Of a stretch of 64,000 nt of DNA, positions 35,029-43,822 are shown in pieces. Location of the stretch: positions 124,001 through 188,000 of the forward strand of contig NZ_FOOX01000004.1 in assembly GCF_900113335.1 (NCBI RefSeq), written 5' to 3'. The notes under the pieces were generated by a model that saw nothing but the letters and a program-made list of their open reading frames with translations, was not told where the DNA came from and did no database searches. A program made the position numbers and the translations under genes. Numbering within the stretch: position 1 is the stretch's first letter; the number at the start of each line of letters is the position of its first letter. The DNA is from Desulfotruncus arcticus DSM 17038 (GTDB taxonomy: Bacteria; Bacillota; Desulfotomaculia; Desulfotomaculales; Desulfallaceae).

Positions 35029-35869
35029 TAATTTTATATACGCGGCGGGTAGGTTTTTTCGATGGTAAACTTTAAATTCTTTGCTATTTAATTAGCGCTT
35101 ATGCTCCCGGTCAGGCGCTTGGCCAGAGCCCTGCCGTGGCTTCGGAAAAAATTAATCCCTCCTGTGGGTTTGTTAATATACCCGGTGGTTAAGTATATAT
35201 TACCATTGCTGGAAACAAAAATCAGCAGAAAATTTAGTCGATTTTTGCCGACCATGCATTCAACAGAACAAATATTCCAACATTCAGGTGTATTCATGAA
35301 GTTCTTGTATTCAGGTAAATTTGTAAATTGCTGACCTGGCGAATGCAATAGCTGGTAAAACACCAACATATGCTAGTTTACAGGTTGGTATTTTACCAAC
35401 GTGAGGGTTGGTATTTTACCAACCACGAAGTTGGTATTTTACCAACTTTCAAAATCACGCAGCCCAACAGCGGCAAGGGCTAGAGCCATGTCTAAAGAAA
35501 TATTAAAGACAATTAAAGAAAAATAAATAAAACATACTGTTGGTTTGACCTGGTGGATGCATCGAATTAAAATAAGGTGCCGGGTGCTTTCACAAGTTCT
35601 GCAAATTAAAAGATTTATATTTGTTTTTTATAAAATTTTACTTGATCATTGTATTGAACTGTGCTAACTTAAAGTCGGCCAGAAAATTCAGCCTTTTTCT
35701 TTTTAACGGGGGGTTCGGCCACGCCCGCCGTTAAAAAGAAATTCCGCCGGTGGAAGCTCGCATACTATTCAGCCTATAGAATAATGATCAGTACAATGCT
35801 TTTTATTACGCGATGGAAATTTGGCGCCTGGTAAAAGAGCCGGAACAACCAGCAACAAGGCCAGGAGGC
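35029..35869. other. 840-bp gene-free stretch with palindromes and a hairpin
   Basis: No gene with a ribosome site was found. The stretch holds three perfect 17-bp palindromes (35384-35446, listed separately), a related imperfect copy at 35351-35367, and a long hairpin: TTTCTTTTTAACGG (35696-35709) pairs perfectly with CCGTTAAAAAGAAA (35728-35741), with further G-C pairs in the loop. The hairpin lies downstream of the convergent radical SAM gene but has no T-run on that strand. Confidence 0.5.
35384..35446. repeat. Three perfect 17-bp palindromes at 23-nt period
   Basis: GTTGGTA-TTT-TACCAAC occurs identically at 35384-35400, 35407-35423 and 35430-35446, separated by the unrelated hexamers GTGAGG and CACGAA. 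A fourth, imperfect copy (GCTGGTAAAACACCAAC) is at 35351-35367. Identical palindromes with different spacers and exact 23-nt phasing suggest an array of protein-binding sites. Confidence 0.9.
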
Positions 35870-36784
35870 TTATGGCCTAATCAAATTTAACCCCAGTGTT
35901 TTGGCATAATCAAGTGCTTTTTGGTATTCACCGGGGCTGAGCCTTTGGGCCAATTCCTCATACTTATAGGCCTGGTGAGCAGGAAAGTATTGGCCCATTA
36001 GGTTGACCAGGCAGTCCGGTGACAGTTCATCTTTGATGAACTTCAAAATTACTTTAGTGTCATCCAAGCCCCCCGGCATTGCCAGATGCCTGACAATCAG
36101 GCCTTGGTAAGCAACACCCTGGTTGTCTGTTTTTAAACCTCCCACCTGGCGGTCCATCTCTTTCAGCGACTTTTTGACAATGGCAGGGTAATCTTTTATA
36201 CCGGAATACTTTTTTCCCCGTTCAGCCTGGTGATATTTAAAATCCGGCATGTAGATGGCGATTACATCATCCAATAGTTGCAAAGTTTCTATTTTTTCAT
36301 AACCGCCGCAGTTGTAAACCAAAGGAAGTATTAACCCTTTCTCTGCCGCCAGCAATAACGCTTCTAGAATATTCGGCACAAAATGGGTGGGGGTTACAAG
36401 GTTAATGTTGTGGCACTTGTAGAAGTTTTGCAGTTCCAACATAATATCCGCTAGCTGTTCATTGGTGATAAGCTCTCCTTCTCCACCAAAACTAAGCTCG
36501 CAATTTTGGCAAAACACGCAGCGCATATTACAGTAGCCAAAAAAAATTGTACCGGAACCGTGTCTGCCAACCAGTGGCGGTTCTTCCCCCATATGCGGGC
36601 CATAACTGGAAAGCACTACTTTATCCGTGGCGCGGCAGAAACCAATTTTTTCTTGACGATTCACCCCGCAATTATGCGGGCACAGGTTGCAATTGGTCAG
36701 GTGTTTGCGAGCTTGCTCAACTTTGTTCTGTAATATTTTATTGGATAGTATGTTACGATAACGGGGCAAATAATTTGGCTGCAT
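35870..36784 (-). CDS. Radical SAM protein, pyruvate-formate-lyase-activase-like
   Basis: The 304-residue protein uses a [4Fe-4S] cluster and S-adenosylmethionine for radical chemistry. The cluster motif is C-x3-C-x2-C in GYCNMRCVFCQN. It is preceded by a Cys-rich N-terminus (CNLCPHNCGVNRQEKIGFC) as in the PflA-like radical SAM group. Later segments NLVTPTHFVPNILEAL, YNCGGYEKIE and IYMPDFKYH are family-typical. ATG 36784 has AAAGGG at 8 nt; the GTG nine bases upstream overlaps that site. No glycyl-radical enzyme is adjacent, so the target is unknown. Confidence 0.85.
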   Translation of the reverse strand: MQPNYLPRYRNILSNKILQNKVEQARKHLTNCNLCPHNCGVNRQEKIGFCRATDKVVLSSYGPHMGEEPPLVGRHGSGTIFFGYCNMRCVFCQNCELSFGGEGELITNEQLADIMLELQNFYKCHNINLVTPTHFVPNILEALLLAAEKGLILPLVYNCGGYEKIETLQLLDDVIAIYMPDFKYHQAERGKKYSGIKDYPAIVKKSLKEMDRQVGGLKTDNQGVAYQGLIVRHLAMPGGLDDTKVILKFIKDELSPDCLVNLMGQYFPAHQAYKYEELAQRLSPGEYQKALDYAKTLGLNLIRP

Positions 36785-36904
36785 TGCTCTCACCCTTTCT
36801 TAAAAACCAAAGGTTATATAAATATTATTCTTCCCTAATTTTTATGGCGGAATGAAAATAGAGCGGATCGGAAGCTATAAAGCCGGGCATAATGCCGGAA
36901 TTAA

Positions 36905-36935
36905 TAAAAAGCCCCGGCAATACCGAGACTTTTAT
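36905..36935 (-). terminator. Terminator of the chemoreceptor gene
   Basis: On the minus strand AAAGTCTCGG pairs with CCGGGGCTTT (three G-U pairs) across a 5-nt loop, followed by a T-run. Confidence 0.65.
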
Positions 36936-36980
36936 TTTATTGATTATAGATACAGCATTATCCTATATGGAGTGTCTGGT

Positions 36981-38933
36981 TTACATACTTTCTTGATTTA
37001 AATCATCTTCCGGCAACAGGTTCTTCGAGGTTGCCGCGTCTTCGGGTGGCAAATCGGGAGCGGCATTCTTTTCTTCTTCCGTTATTTTAAATGTCAATAC
37101 GTGTTTTTGCAATTCCTCGGCGATATTGGCCATTTCCTGGGCGGCGCCGGACACCTGCTGTACGGTGGCGGCAATTTGCTCACTTGCCGCAGTAAGCTGC
37201 TGGGTCCCATAGTTGACTTGTTCGGAACCGGTGGCAATATCCTGGATCATTGCCGTATTTTCTTCCACTACATTTTGAATCTGCTCCAATGCAGCGCCGG
37301 CGTTATTGGCCACCTGAACTCCTTCATTTACTACATTGATTCCAAGCTCTATGGCTTTTACTGCTTCGCTTACATTTTGTCGGATATCATTAATCAGGGA
37401 CGTAATTTCCCCGGCGGCGTTGGCGGACTGCTCGGCCAGATGCCGTACTTCTTCAGCCACAACAGCAAACCCCCGGCCGTGCTCCCCGGCCCGGGCGGCT
37501 TCAATGGCCGCATTCAAGGCTAATAGGTTGGTTTGGTCTGCTATGCTGGTGATAGTGCTGATAATTTCCCCGATCTGACCGGATTGCTGCCCCAGCCTTT
37601 GGATAGCATTGGCCACATTCCGGGAGACATCGGATATGGAGTTGATTTTGTCTATGGTTTCCTGCACAGCCCGGTTACCCGTTACGGCTACTTCCTGCAC
37701 CCGCCCGGATTTTCGAGCGGCAGTTTGTGCGTTTTCAGTACTTTGACCGGAAGTGGCGGCTACTTCATTAGTAGTACTGGCTACTTCTTCAATGGTAGCG
37801 CTCACTTGTTCGCTGCTGGAGGCCAATTCCTGGCTATGTGAAGACAGCTGGTCGGAGCTGTTGCGAATGCTTACCAGCACTGATCTCAGGTTTTCCACCA
37901 TCGTGTCAAAGGACGCGGCTAAAACACCGAGTTCATCTTTTCTCATGCCAATATTGTTTATTTTAACGGTCAGATCACCCTGTGCTACAGATTCTGCCAT
38001 ACTGCTTAAAGCTTTGATAGGCTTGGATATGTAATTGGCAATGGCAATAGATAGCAGCAGCATAAGCGCAACGGCCGCCAACGTTATATTTATCGCTGAT
38101 GATTTGGACCTGTCAAGTGGCGCCATAACATCGGCGGTATCAGCAGTTTGGGCAATGGACCAACCTGTTAATTTTATGGGCGCGTAGGCCAGCTCTTTAT
38201 CCACGCCGTCCACGCTGTATTGGCCGTAACCCGCTTTCCCTGAAACCATATTATTGCCCAGTGCTTTTAAGGTGTCGCTTGTTTCCCAAATTTTGGTGCT
38301 ATTTACCCATTGCTTTTCCGGGTGCGCAATTATTTTCATGCTGCTACTGACGATAAACCCGTAACCGTTACCCCCGATTTTCATTTTCTCCACGAGGATG
38401 TTAAGGTACTTAGTGCTTACGGTGGCTGTAATAACACCAACCAGTTCACCGGAATTATCGGATGCAAAAATAGGGGCGGCCACGGCAATAACTGTTTGCC
38501 CGGAGGCCTCATTCAATACGGGGTCGGATATTACAGATTTACCGGTTTGTAAAACCTTCTGAAAATATTCCTGATCCGCAATATTTGTATCCGCCCCGGA
38601 AGTGGTGTGGGTATAACCTGAGGTATCCGACACCATAAACATTTCCATACCGCCGGTACCGTTGGCACCCAGCAACGAATAAAATTGTTTTTTCCAATCC
38701 ATGCTTTGCATGTCCGGTATCTTTGATAAAGTAATCACCTCGTTTTGTATACCCTGCAGCCAGTTGGTAATTACCTCGGCATTATGCATGGCGCCATTAT
38801 TGGCGGCAGCGACAAGTTGCTCCTTCAAAACCGCAGCCATTTGGTTATAACTGAACCAGCTTATGGACAATAAAATTACCAAAGTAGCCAGTAAAATAAT
38901 TAATGTCATTTTGGCTTTGATGCTATTAAACAT
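36981..38933 (-). CDS. Methyl-accepting chemotaxis protein with Cache sensor
   Basis: A 650-residue membrane chemoreceptor. ATG 38933 follows AAGAAGGGAGAAC. An N-terminal helix ([21 protein letters not shown]) and a second one ([22 protein letters not shown]) enclose an extracellular double-Cache domain ([17 protein letters not shown] and [17 protein letters not shown]). A HAMP domain ([22 protein letters not shown]) and the methylation and signalling helices follow, with the conserved tip segment [24 protein letters not shown]. Dimers signal to CheA/CheW. No che genes are in the window, so it is an orphan receptor gene. The ligand is unknown; dCache domains often bind amino acids. Confidence 0.95.
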   Translation of the reverse strand: MFNSIKAKMTLIILLATLVILLSISWFSYNQMAAVLKEQLVAAANNGAMHNAEVITNWLQGIQNEVITLSKIPDMQSMDWKKQFYSLLGANGTGGMEMFMVSDTSGYTHTTSGADTNIADQEYFQKVLQTGKSVISDPVLNEASGQTVIAVAAPIFASDNSGELVGVITATVSTKYLNILVEKMKIGGNGYGFIVSSSMKIIAHPEKQWVNSTKIWETSDTLKALGNNMVSGKAGYGQYSVDGVDKELAYAPIKLTGWSIAQTADTADVMAPLDRSKSSAINITLAAVALMLLLSIAIANYISKPIKALSSMAESVAQGDLTVKINNIGMRKDELGVLAASFDTMVENLRSVLVSIRNSSDQLSSHSQELASSSEQVSATIEEVASTTNEVAATSGQSTENAQTAARKSGRVQEVAVTGNRAVQETIDKINSISDVSRNVANAIQRLGQQSGQIGEIISTITSIADQTNLLALNAAIEAARAGEHGRGFAVVAEEVRHLAEQSANAAGEITSLINDIRQNVSEAVKAIELGINVVNEGVQVANNAGAALEQIQNVVEENTAMIQDIATGSEQVNYGTQQLTAASEQIAATVQQVSGAAQEMANIAEELQKHVLTFKITEEEKNAAPDLPPEDAATSKNLLPEDDLNQESM

Positions 38934-39030
38934 AGTTCTCCCTTCTTGCTGTAAATTTAATGTTAATAACTTTTGGTTTTGCTACAAATTACCTGAGAAT
39001 TTGGCATATGTCACCCAAAGAGGAAATTAT

Positions 39031-39135
39031 ATGTACTTTCTAAACAATATTCTCTTTTTTCTGGCAAATTCCTTTATAATAATTCTAATTTTTATAGGTA
39101 TGGTGCTGTTAAAAAGTACACCGAAATCAAAATAA
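39031..39135 (+). CDS. Possible 34-residue membrane peptide
   Basis: ATG 39031 follows AGAGGAAATTAT at good spacing. The peptide is one hydrophobic helix with a basic tail (NNILFFLANSFIIILIFIGM, then LLKSTPKSK). No family was recognised. It lies in the 370-bp gap between the chemoreceptor and the lia operon. It could be a real small membrane protein or chance. Confidence 0.3.
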   Translation: MYFLNNILFFLANSFIIILIFIGMVLLKSTPKSK

Positions 39136-39303
39136 TATAACAACAATGATACCATCGTTTGCAAAGGGTAATATTAATTCCTTTTCTAATAAAATATATC
39201 GGCAGAAAGAGCCGGCACTTAATATTGAATTACAGCAAAGCTGGTATGGAGTGGTTTGGGTTGGGCCCTAACTCAGATCCGTTCAGTATTCACAGCATAA
39301 GGA

Positions 39304-39936
39304 CTATTTAACCAGGGAATGGCGGTGGGCATAAATGGCTGCTTGTGTCCGGTCTTCCACCCCAAGCTTATACAGGATATGGCTGACATGCGTTTTAACG
39401 GTTTTAATGCCGATGATCAGAGCATCCGCGATTTCCTGATTGTTCTTTCCTTCCCCAATCAGGCGCAGTACATCGAGTTCCCTGTCCGTCAAATCTTCAT
39501 GCGGCAGTTTCTGGTCTGCTGCGCGCATGCGCTGGATCATTTTTCCGGTCACTTTTGCCTCCAGGATCGATTCTCCTTTGTATGCAGCCCGAATAGCCTC
39601 GGCAATCCGGGGTGCCCGGGCTGTCTTCAATATATAACTCATCGCACCCGCTTCAATGACCGGATAAACTGTTTCATCGTCAATAAAACTAGTCAACACA
39701 ATGATGCGCGCTTCCGGGTTTTCCTTGATAATCCGGCGTGTCGCTTCGATCCCGTCCATACCTTCCATGACAAGATCCATCAATATGACATCGGGACGCA
39801 AAGACAAAGCCAACTGAACCCCCTCTTCCCCATCCGAGGCCTCACCGATCACTTCGATTTCCTCATCCGTGGCCAAATAAGCAGCCAGTCCCATACGGAC
39901 CATTTCGTGATCATCAATCAATAAAACGCGAATCAT
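39304..39936 (-). CDS. liaR: LiaR/VraR-type response regulator
   Basis: The 210-residue NarL/LuxR-family regulator answers cell-envelope stress through the LiaS kinase. The receiver domain carries the acidic pair in LLIDDHEMVR, the phospho-acceptor in VILMDLVMEGMDG and the conserved Lys in SYILKTARAP. The output HTH reads LTDRELDVLRLIGEGKNNQEIADAL and GIKTVKTHVSHILYKLGV. It overlaps liaS by four bases (39933-39936) and is the last gene of a liaI-H-F-S-R order like that of Bacilli. Confidence 0.92.
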   Translation of the reverse strand: MIRVLLIDDHEMVRMGLAAYLATDEEIEVIGEASDGEEGVQLALSLRPDVILMDLVMEGMDGIEATRRIIKENPEARIIVLTSFIDDETVYPVIEAGAMSYILKTARAPRIAEAIRAAYKGESILEAKVTGKMIQRMRAADQKLPHEDLTDRELDVLRLIGEGKNNQEIADALIIGIKTVKTHVSHILYKLGVEDRTQAAIYAHRHSLVK

Positions 39937-40997
39937 GTATTACCCTCCTCTTTTATTTGAACGAGCGGCACCTTGACATCGATTTGTGTTCCCTTTTGAG
40001 GCAAAGAGAAAATATCCAATACCCCGCCTATTTCATTGACTCGTTCATACATAGTACGCAGTCCGTAAGATGAATGCTTATCTTGCCCGGAGCTGAACCC
40101 AATGCCGTCGTCTTGAATTTTCATCCTGATCTGGTTTTGCACAACCGCCAAATTCAACTGTAATGATTTTGCTTTGGCGTGTCTGAGCACATTGGATATG
40201 GCCTCTTGAATGATTCTAAAGAGGTGATCTTCAATACCTTTGGCCATTTGAGGCAGCGGTTCAACAGACCATTTGATCAGCAGGTCATGTTTCTGCTCCA
40301 ATTCCTGCAAAAGGTCTTCAACACCTTCCTTCAATCCTTTTCCTTCAAGATGGGCGGGGCGAAGATGCAGTAGCAAAGCGCGCATTTCGGATTGGGCAAT
40401 ACCAGCCATTTCCTCAATCATGGCCATCTGCCTGGCAGCTTTTTGCGGTTGTTGCTTAATTGTTTTTTGTACCGCTGAAGTCATCATGGATATGGCAAAC
40501 AACTGTTGGCTGACTGCATCGTGCAGTTCACGTGCGAGTCGCTGCCTTTCTGCTGTCACGGCGGCTTGTTTCAACGTTTCGTTCCATTCCGCTTTTTCCG
40601 CTGAAAGGCGCTGCATGGAAGCAATTTGCTCTTCCACTCTGCTGCTCATATTATTTAACCTTTTGCCGACAACCCCGATCTCATCCGTGCCCAAATCGGG
40701 CACACGGTATGAAAATTTTCCTCTTTCATAGGCCATTGAGGCTTCTTCCAGCTCATCCAGCCTTCTTTTCATGCGCTTGCCGGCCATGAAGCCCAGCATC
40801 GTTCCGAGCAGCATGATGATGAACATCAACACCAACAGCAATGGAATCCCCAACACGTTTTGCAAGACGACTTCCAAGATGTACCGCCCTTCAACGATCC
40901 ACAATAATAAGAGCAATAATACGGTGTTGATCATACCGAAGCCAATCGTATATCGAATCCATTGCCACTGGATATTGGACAGTTTCATGCGATTCAT
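39933..40997 (-). CDS. liaS: LiaS/VraS-type sensor histidine kinase
   Basis: The 354-residue kinase has two N-terminal membrane helices with only a short external loop (intramembrane-sensing architecture), a HAMP domain (MKRRLDELEEASMAYERGKFSYRVPD), the HisKA_3 phospho-acceptor in ERQRLARELHDAVSQQLFAISMM and a HATPase domain (RIIQEAISNVLRHAKAKS, IQDDGIGF, SSYGLRTMYERV). ATG 40997 overlaps the liaF stop by one base and follows TGAGGTATG. It phosphorylates LiaR, and LiaF normally restrains it. Confidence 0.92.
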   Translation of the reverse strand: MNRMKLSNIQWQWIRYTIGFGMINTVLLLLLLWIVEGRYILEVVLQNVLGIPLLLVLMFIIMLLGTMLGFMAGKRMKRRLDELEEASMAYERGKFSYRVPDLGTDEIGVVGKRLNNMSSRVEEQIASMQRLSAEKAEWNETLKQAAVTAERQRLARELHDAVSQQLFAISMMTSAVQKTIKQQPQKAARQMAMIEEMAGIAQSEMRALLLHLRPAHLEGKGLKEGVEDLLQELEQKHDLLIKWSVEPLPQMAKGIEDHLFRIIQEAISNVLRHAKAKSLQLNLAVVQNQIRMKIQDDGIGFSSGQDKHSSYGLRTMYERVNEIGGVLDIFSLPQKGTQIDVKVPLVQIKEEGNT

Positions 40998-42067
40998 CAG
41001 ACATACCTCACATCGACGTCGCCTATCCCGAGCGTTACAACAATATTGACACGCTTGGTCGCTTCATCATAACCGGCAGATTTAGTCTGGGTTCTTCTCG
41101 TGAACCCGTCCTGCTTATAATTTAACACATCCAGGGTGCCAATCAGAACACTGGCTTGCACACAAACATCCAGGTCGTATGGAACATATAATTGTACGTC
41201 ACCTAATCCCGCAAATATTTCAACCGTTGTATCACCGTGCGCAATAATAGCCTGGGACAGATCAATTTTCACATCTCCCAAGCCGTTGTTGATTTTCATA
41301 TCATGCAACTCAAAGCGATGACGGAGAATAAAATCACCTAATAGGCTGGACACTTCCTGACGGTAAGAATTCCGTTGTTTTCGATACTGTTTCGTGTATT
41401 GTTGCCCCTGATAATTGTCTTTATCGTCATATTCCCACTGTTTTTCATGCCGCTCATCTTCTCCGGGATGATCAGCCCGGTAGCTTGCAGAGTTAGGTTC
41501 ACGATGCGTTCTCTCCCCTGTATGCTGGAAGTGTGTTTCTTCGGAATATCCGTTGGATGCGGAAGAAAAAGCGTTTTTCATTTTATAAATTAATTTTTCG
41601 ATCTCTTCGTCAATGTCGTCTTCCAGTTTCCAGGTCTTCCTGTGCTTATGATGAGGGCTTTTCTCTTTCCTTTTCTTTTTCCACTTCATTTGTTTCTTCT
41701 CCCTAACTGCTTCAACTCCCGCATCCGTGTTTTCCCGGAAATCTTCTTCATACCATTCTGTCCATTGTTTCTCTTCTTCGTCTTTGTTTCCATCCCGGCG
41801 CAGCAGTCGAAACCCAATGTAGACCATTAAAACAGCTATGATAACCCCGCCGATATCGATGTTTAAAAAACCATTGAAAAATATGATGGCCCCCAGGGCA
41901 ACAAGGGAGACACCCCCAACCTTATGGTTGTTACGCCATAAATTCATACCGAAAAAGAATGCGACAAGCGCAACCCCCAAAGCACCTAAATTTAATACGC
42001 CGAAAAGAACGATAATGCCGGTGCTTAATATGATCAATCCCGTTAAATTGCGGCCTGATGGTTTCAT
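40997..42067 (-). CDS. liaF: LiaF-like membrane inhibitor of the LiaSR system
   Basis: LiaF keeps LiaS off until the envelope is disturbed. From ATG 42067 (GGAGG at 8 nt) the protein has 356 residues: an N-terminal cluster of four short membrane helices (LTGLIILSTGIIVLFGVLNLG, GVSLVALGAIIFFNGFL, IIAVLMVYIGFRLLRR), a long charged linker of ~150 residues (KKKRKEKSPHHKHRK) and the C-terminal LiaF beta domain (INNGLGDVKIDLSQAIIAHG, EIFAGLGDVQLYVPYDLDV, GIGDVDVRY). The linker is longer than in B. subtilis LiaF. A terminator between pspA and liaF suggests reduced read-through from upstream. Confidence 0.88.
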   Translation of the reverse strand: MKPSGRNLTGLIILSTGIIVLFGVLNLGALGVALVAFFFGMNLWRNNHKVGGVSLVALGAIIFFNGFLNIDIGGVIIAVLMVYIGFRLLRRDGNKDEEEKQWTEWYEEDFRENTDAGVEAVREKKQMKWKKKRKEKSPHHKHRKTWKLEDDIDEEIEKLIYKMKNAFSSASNGYSEETHFQHTGERTHREPNSASYRADHPGEDERHEKQWEYDDKDNYQGQQYTKQYRKQRNSYRQEVSSLLGDFILRHRFELHDMKINNGLGDVKIDLSQAIIAHGDTTVEIFAGLGDVQLYVPYDLDVCVQASVLIGTLDVLNYKQDGFTRRTQTKSAGYDEATKRVNIVVTLGIGDVDVRYV

Positions 42068-42154
42068 GTCGGTTTCCTCCAATATGACGAATACAGCCCT
42101 GGTCAGCGGCCCCGCTTTTCGAAAAAAATCTCACGCTCTCTCCTCACGTGTTCT

Positions 42155-42197
42155 TAAAAAAACGTCAAGCGGGTAACAGAATCTTTGCTACCCGCTT
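42155..42197 (-). terminator. Terminator between the PspA-like gene and liaF
   Basis: On the minus strand AGCGGGTA pairs with TACCCGCT and is followed by TGACGTTTTTTT. It probably lets the liaI-liaH part of the operon be transcribed far above liaFSR, as known in B. subtilis. Confidence 0.8.
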
Positions 42198-42208
42198 ACC
42201 GGGAAAAA

Positions 42209-42931
42209 TCATGCCTGTGTTTTTTCTTTTTGCAGTACAAAATCGTTTACCCCGGTGATATCGGACTGATCTCGCGCAGCATTTCCGGCTTTTAAGGCAG
42301 CCAGCTCCTTTTCCACTTCTTCATCCGGTTCCAGGGCGGCCAGTTGCTGCACGTATGTATCCTGCGGTCCCACCCTGCGTACTTCCGCTTCTGTTTCCCA
42401 TTCCATAATGCGCTCCTCCATGCGTTTAAACCCTTTCAAGGCACTTTCACTGTCAAATTTGCTCAGGACGGCGTTCATCTGCTTTTTCGTTTTGGCTGCA
42501 TTGGCCCGGGAAATAAGTTCAATCTTGCGGTCCCGCAGCTGGTAATATTTTTCCTTCATTTCTTTCAACTGCTCTTTTAATTCCAGCACTTTTTGATGTG
42601 CTTCAGTACCCATTTCTTCGTACTGTTCCGCTTTTGCCGCATATTGCTTTTTGTCGCGAAGTGCCCGGCGGGCCAATTCTTCTGCTCCCGCTCCCACGGC
42701 CAGCGTTGCCTGGCGCATGCGTTTTTCCGCCATGTGCTTGGCATCGTTTTGGTATTCGTTAAACTTCTTTTCAATCATGATTTGCTTGACAACGGCTTCC
42801 TGCGCTTTTTCAATTTCATCCTCCAGATCCCTCAAATATTGATTTAACATGGAAACCGGACTTTCCATCGCATCCAGCCCGTCGTGGATCGTTGCCAGGG
42901 TAAGGTCTCTGATTCTCTTGAAAACCATCAT
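42209..42931 (-). CDS. liaH: PspA/IM30-family membrane-stress protein (LiaH-like)
   Basis: PspA/LiaH proteins assemble on damaged membranes and support proton motive force. The 240-residue protein is almost wholly helical coiled coil: FKRIRDLTLATIHDGLDAME at the N-terminus (membrane-contact helix), MLNQYLRDLEDEIEKAQEAV, and a long EQYEEMGTEAHQKVLELKEQ section. ATGATG at 42931 follows GGAGGAATC. The extension with the DTYVQQLAALEPDEEVEKELAALK motif is typical of Firmicute PspA. It is the second gene of the operon. Confidence 0.92.
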   Translation of the reverse strand: MMVFKRIRDLTLATIHDGLDAMESPVSMLNQYLRDLEDEIEKAQEAVVKQIMIEKKFNEYQNDAKHMAEKRMRQATLAVGAGAEELARRALRDKKQYAAKAEQYEEMGTEAHQKVLELKEQLKEMKEKYYQLRDRKIELISRANAAKTKKQMNAVLSKFDSESALKGFKRMEERIMEWETEAEVRRVGPQDTYVQQLAALEPDEEVEKELAALKAGNAARDQSDITGVNDFVLQKEKTQA

Positions 42932-42998
42932 GATTCCTCCTTTAAAGTATAGCCTTTCAGCTTTAGTTTTGTGTACTTGTATTTTTGATTTGTGCCAA

Positions 42999-43397
42999 TT
43001 ATATTTTTGCGGATTTCATCAACCGCTCCCATTCCTCATCAAACGGATCGTCCAGCCCACTATCTTCAGTGTGTCTTTTGCTTTCGCTCCTTGTCTTGCA
43101 TGAGCTTCCTGAATCCTCGTTACCGGTCAACATTTGGTATCCAAAATAAAGCAACACCGCGGCGACAAGCATACTGACGGCCATCGGAATGGAACCGATG
43201 AGGAATAGAATACCCAGCCCCAACAAGACAGCACCGGTAAACCTGTGTTCCTGATTCCGCTTTTTCCAACCGTAATAAACCAGCAATATGCCAAGCACAA
43301 ACGGAATGAGCCCCCCCATCGAAAAGCCCAGAACACCCAGTAAAGCGACGATTCCAAGGACGAGCAAAATCAAACCGAAAAACTTTTTACCAGACAT
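42999..43397 (-). CDS. LiaI-like small membrane protein
   Basis: The 132-residue protein has four hydrophobic helices (KFFGLILLVLGIVALLGVLG, LIPFVLGILLVYYGW, FTGAVLLGLGILFLIG, AVSMLVAAVLLYFGY) and an acidic tail. The fold resembles LiaI and the membrane half of LiaF. LiaI recruits the PspA-like protein to the membrane in Bacilli, and the position directly upstream of the pspA gene fits that. ATG 43397 follows GGAGGGATG. The operon promoter should lie in 43400-43500, where I could not define a LiaR box. Confidence 0.8.
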   Translation of the reverse strand: MSGKKFFGLILLVLGIVALLGVLGFSMGGLIPFVLGILLVYYGWKKRNQEHRFTGAVLLGLGILFLIGSIPMAVSMLVAAVLLYFGYQMLTGNEDSGSSCKTRSESKRHTEDSGLDDPFDEEWERLMKSAKI

Positions 43398-43769
43398 GTT
43401 TTAACATCCCTCCTTCAGCGTTATGTACTATGAAAACGTAACATTGTTGCCTGGCTTAACTACATTGTATCCCGAGTGAAAATAAGCTACGACGAGCTAC
43501 AGTTTGATTTTTGATCCGTCTTGAGTCTGATCTTCCAGTCAGTCCTACAGGGATGTGTGCAGGAGAAGAGTTAAAGAACAGCTGAAAAAGATTGGCGGCA
43601 TGGAATTTCAAGAAAATTTGGGTGGGAAAGATATGGGACATGCTATTTGACCTCCATTATGGGTATCCGGCAGTGATCTTGCGAAACGGTGTAGCGGGTG
43701 GTGAGGTAATTGAGATCCAAAACGTGAATGCAGCCTTACGGATATTAGACAGTTTAGAAGAAAATAGAA

Positions 43770-43804
43770 AACGCGCGCTCAAAGGATTAATTCAAGCGCG
43801 CGTT
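43770..43804 (-). terminator. Terminator of the alkaline phosphatase gene
   Basis: AACGCGCGCT (43770-43779) pairs perfectly with AGCGCGCGTT (43795-43804), with A/T tracts on both sides. It lies just past the alkaline phosphatase stop codon. Confidence 0.75.
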
Positions 43805-43822
43805 TATTACGGTTAAATGCCA

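Noticed and set aside
35101-35334. Open frame of 77 codons
   Set aside because: No ribosome site, no recognisable motif, and it lies in a palindrome-rich gene-free stretch.
43592-43816. Open frame of 74 codons before the alkaline phosphatase gene
   Set aside because: Its C-terminal codons are the perfect stem of the phosphatase terminator, and the start lacks a convincing ribosome site.
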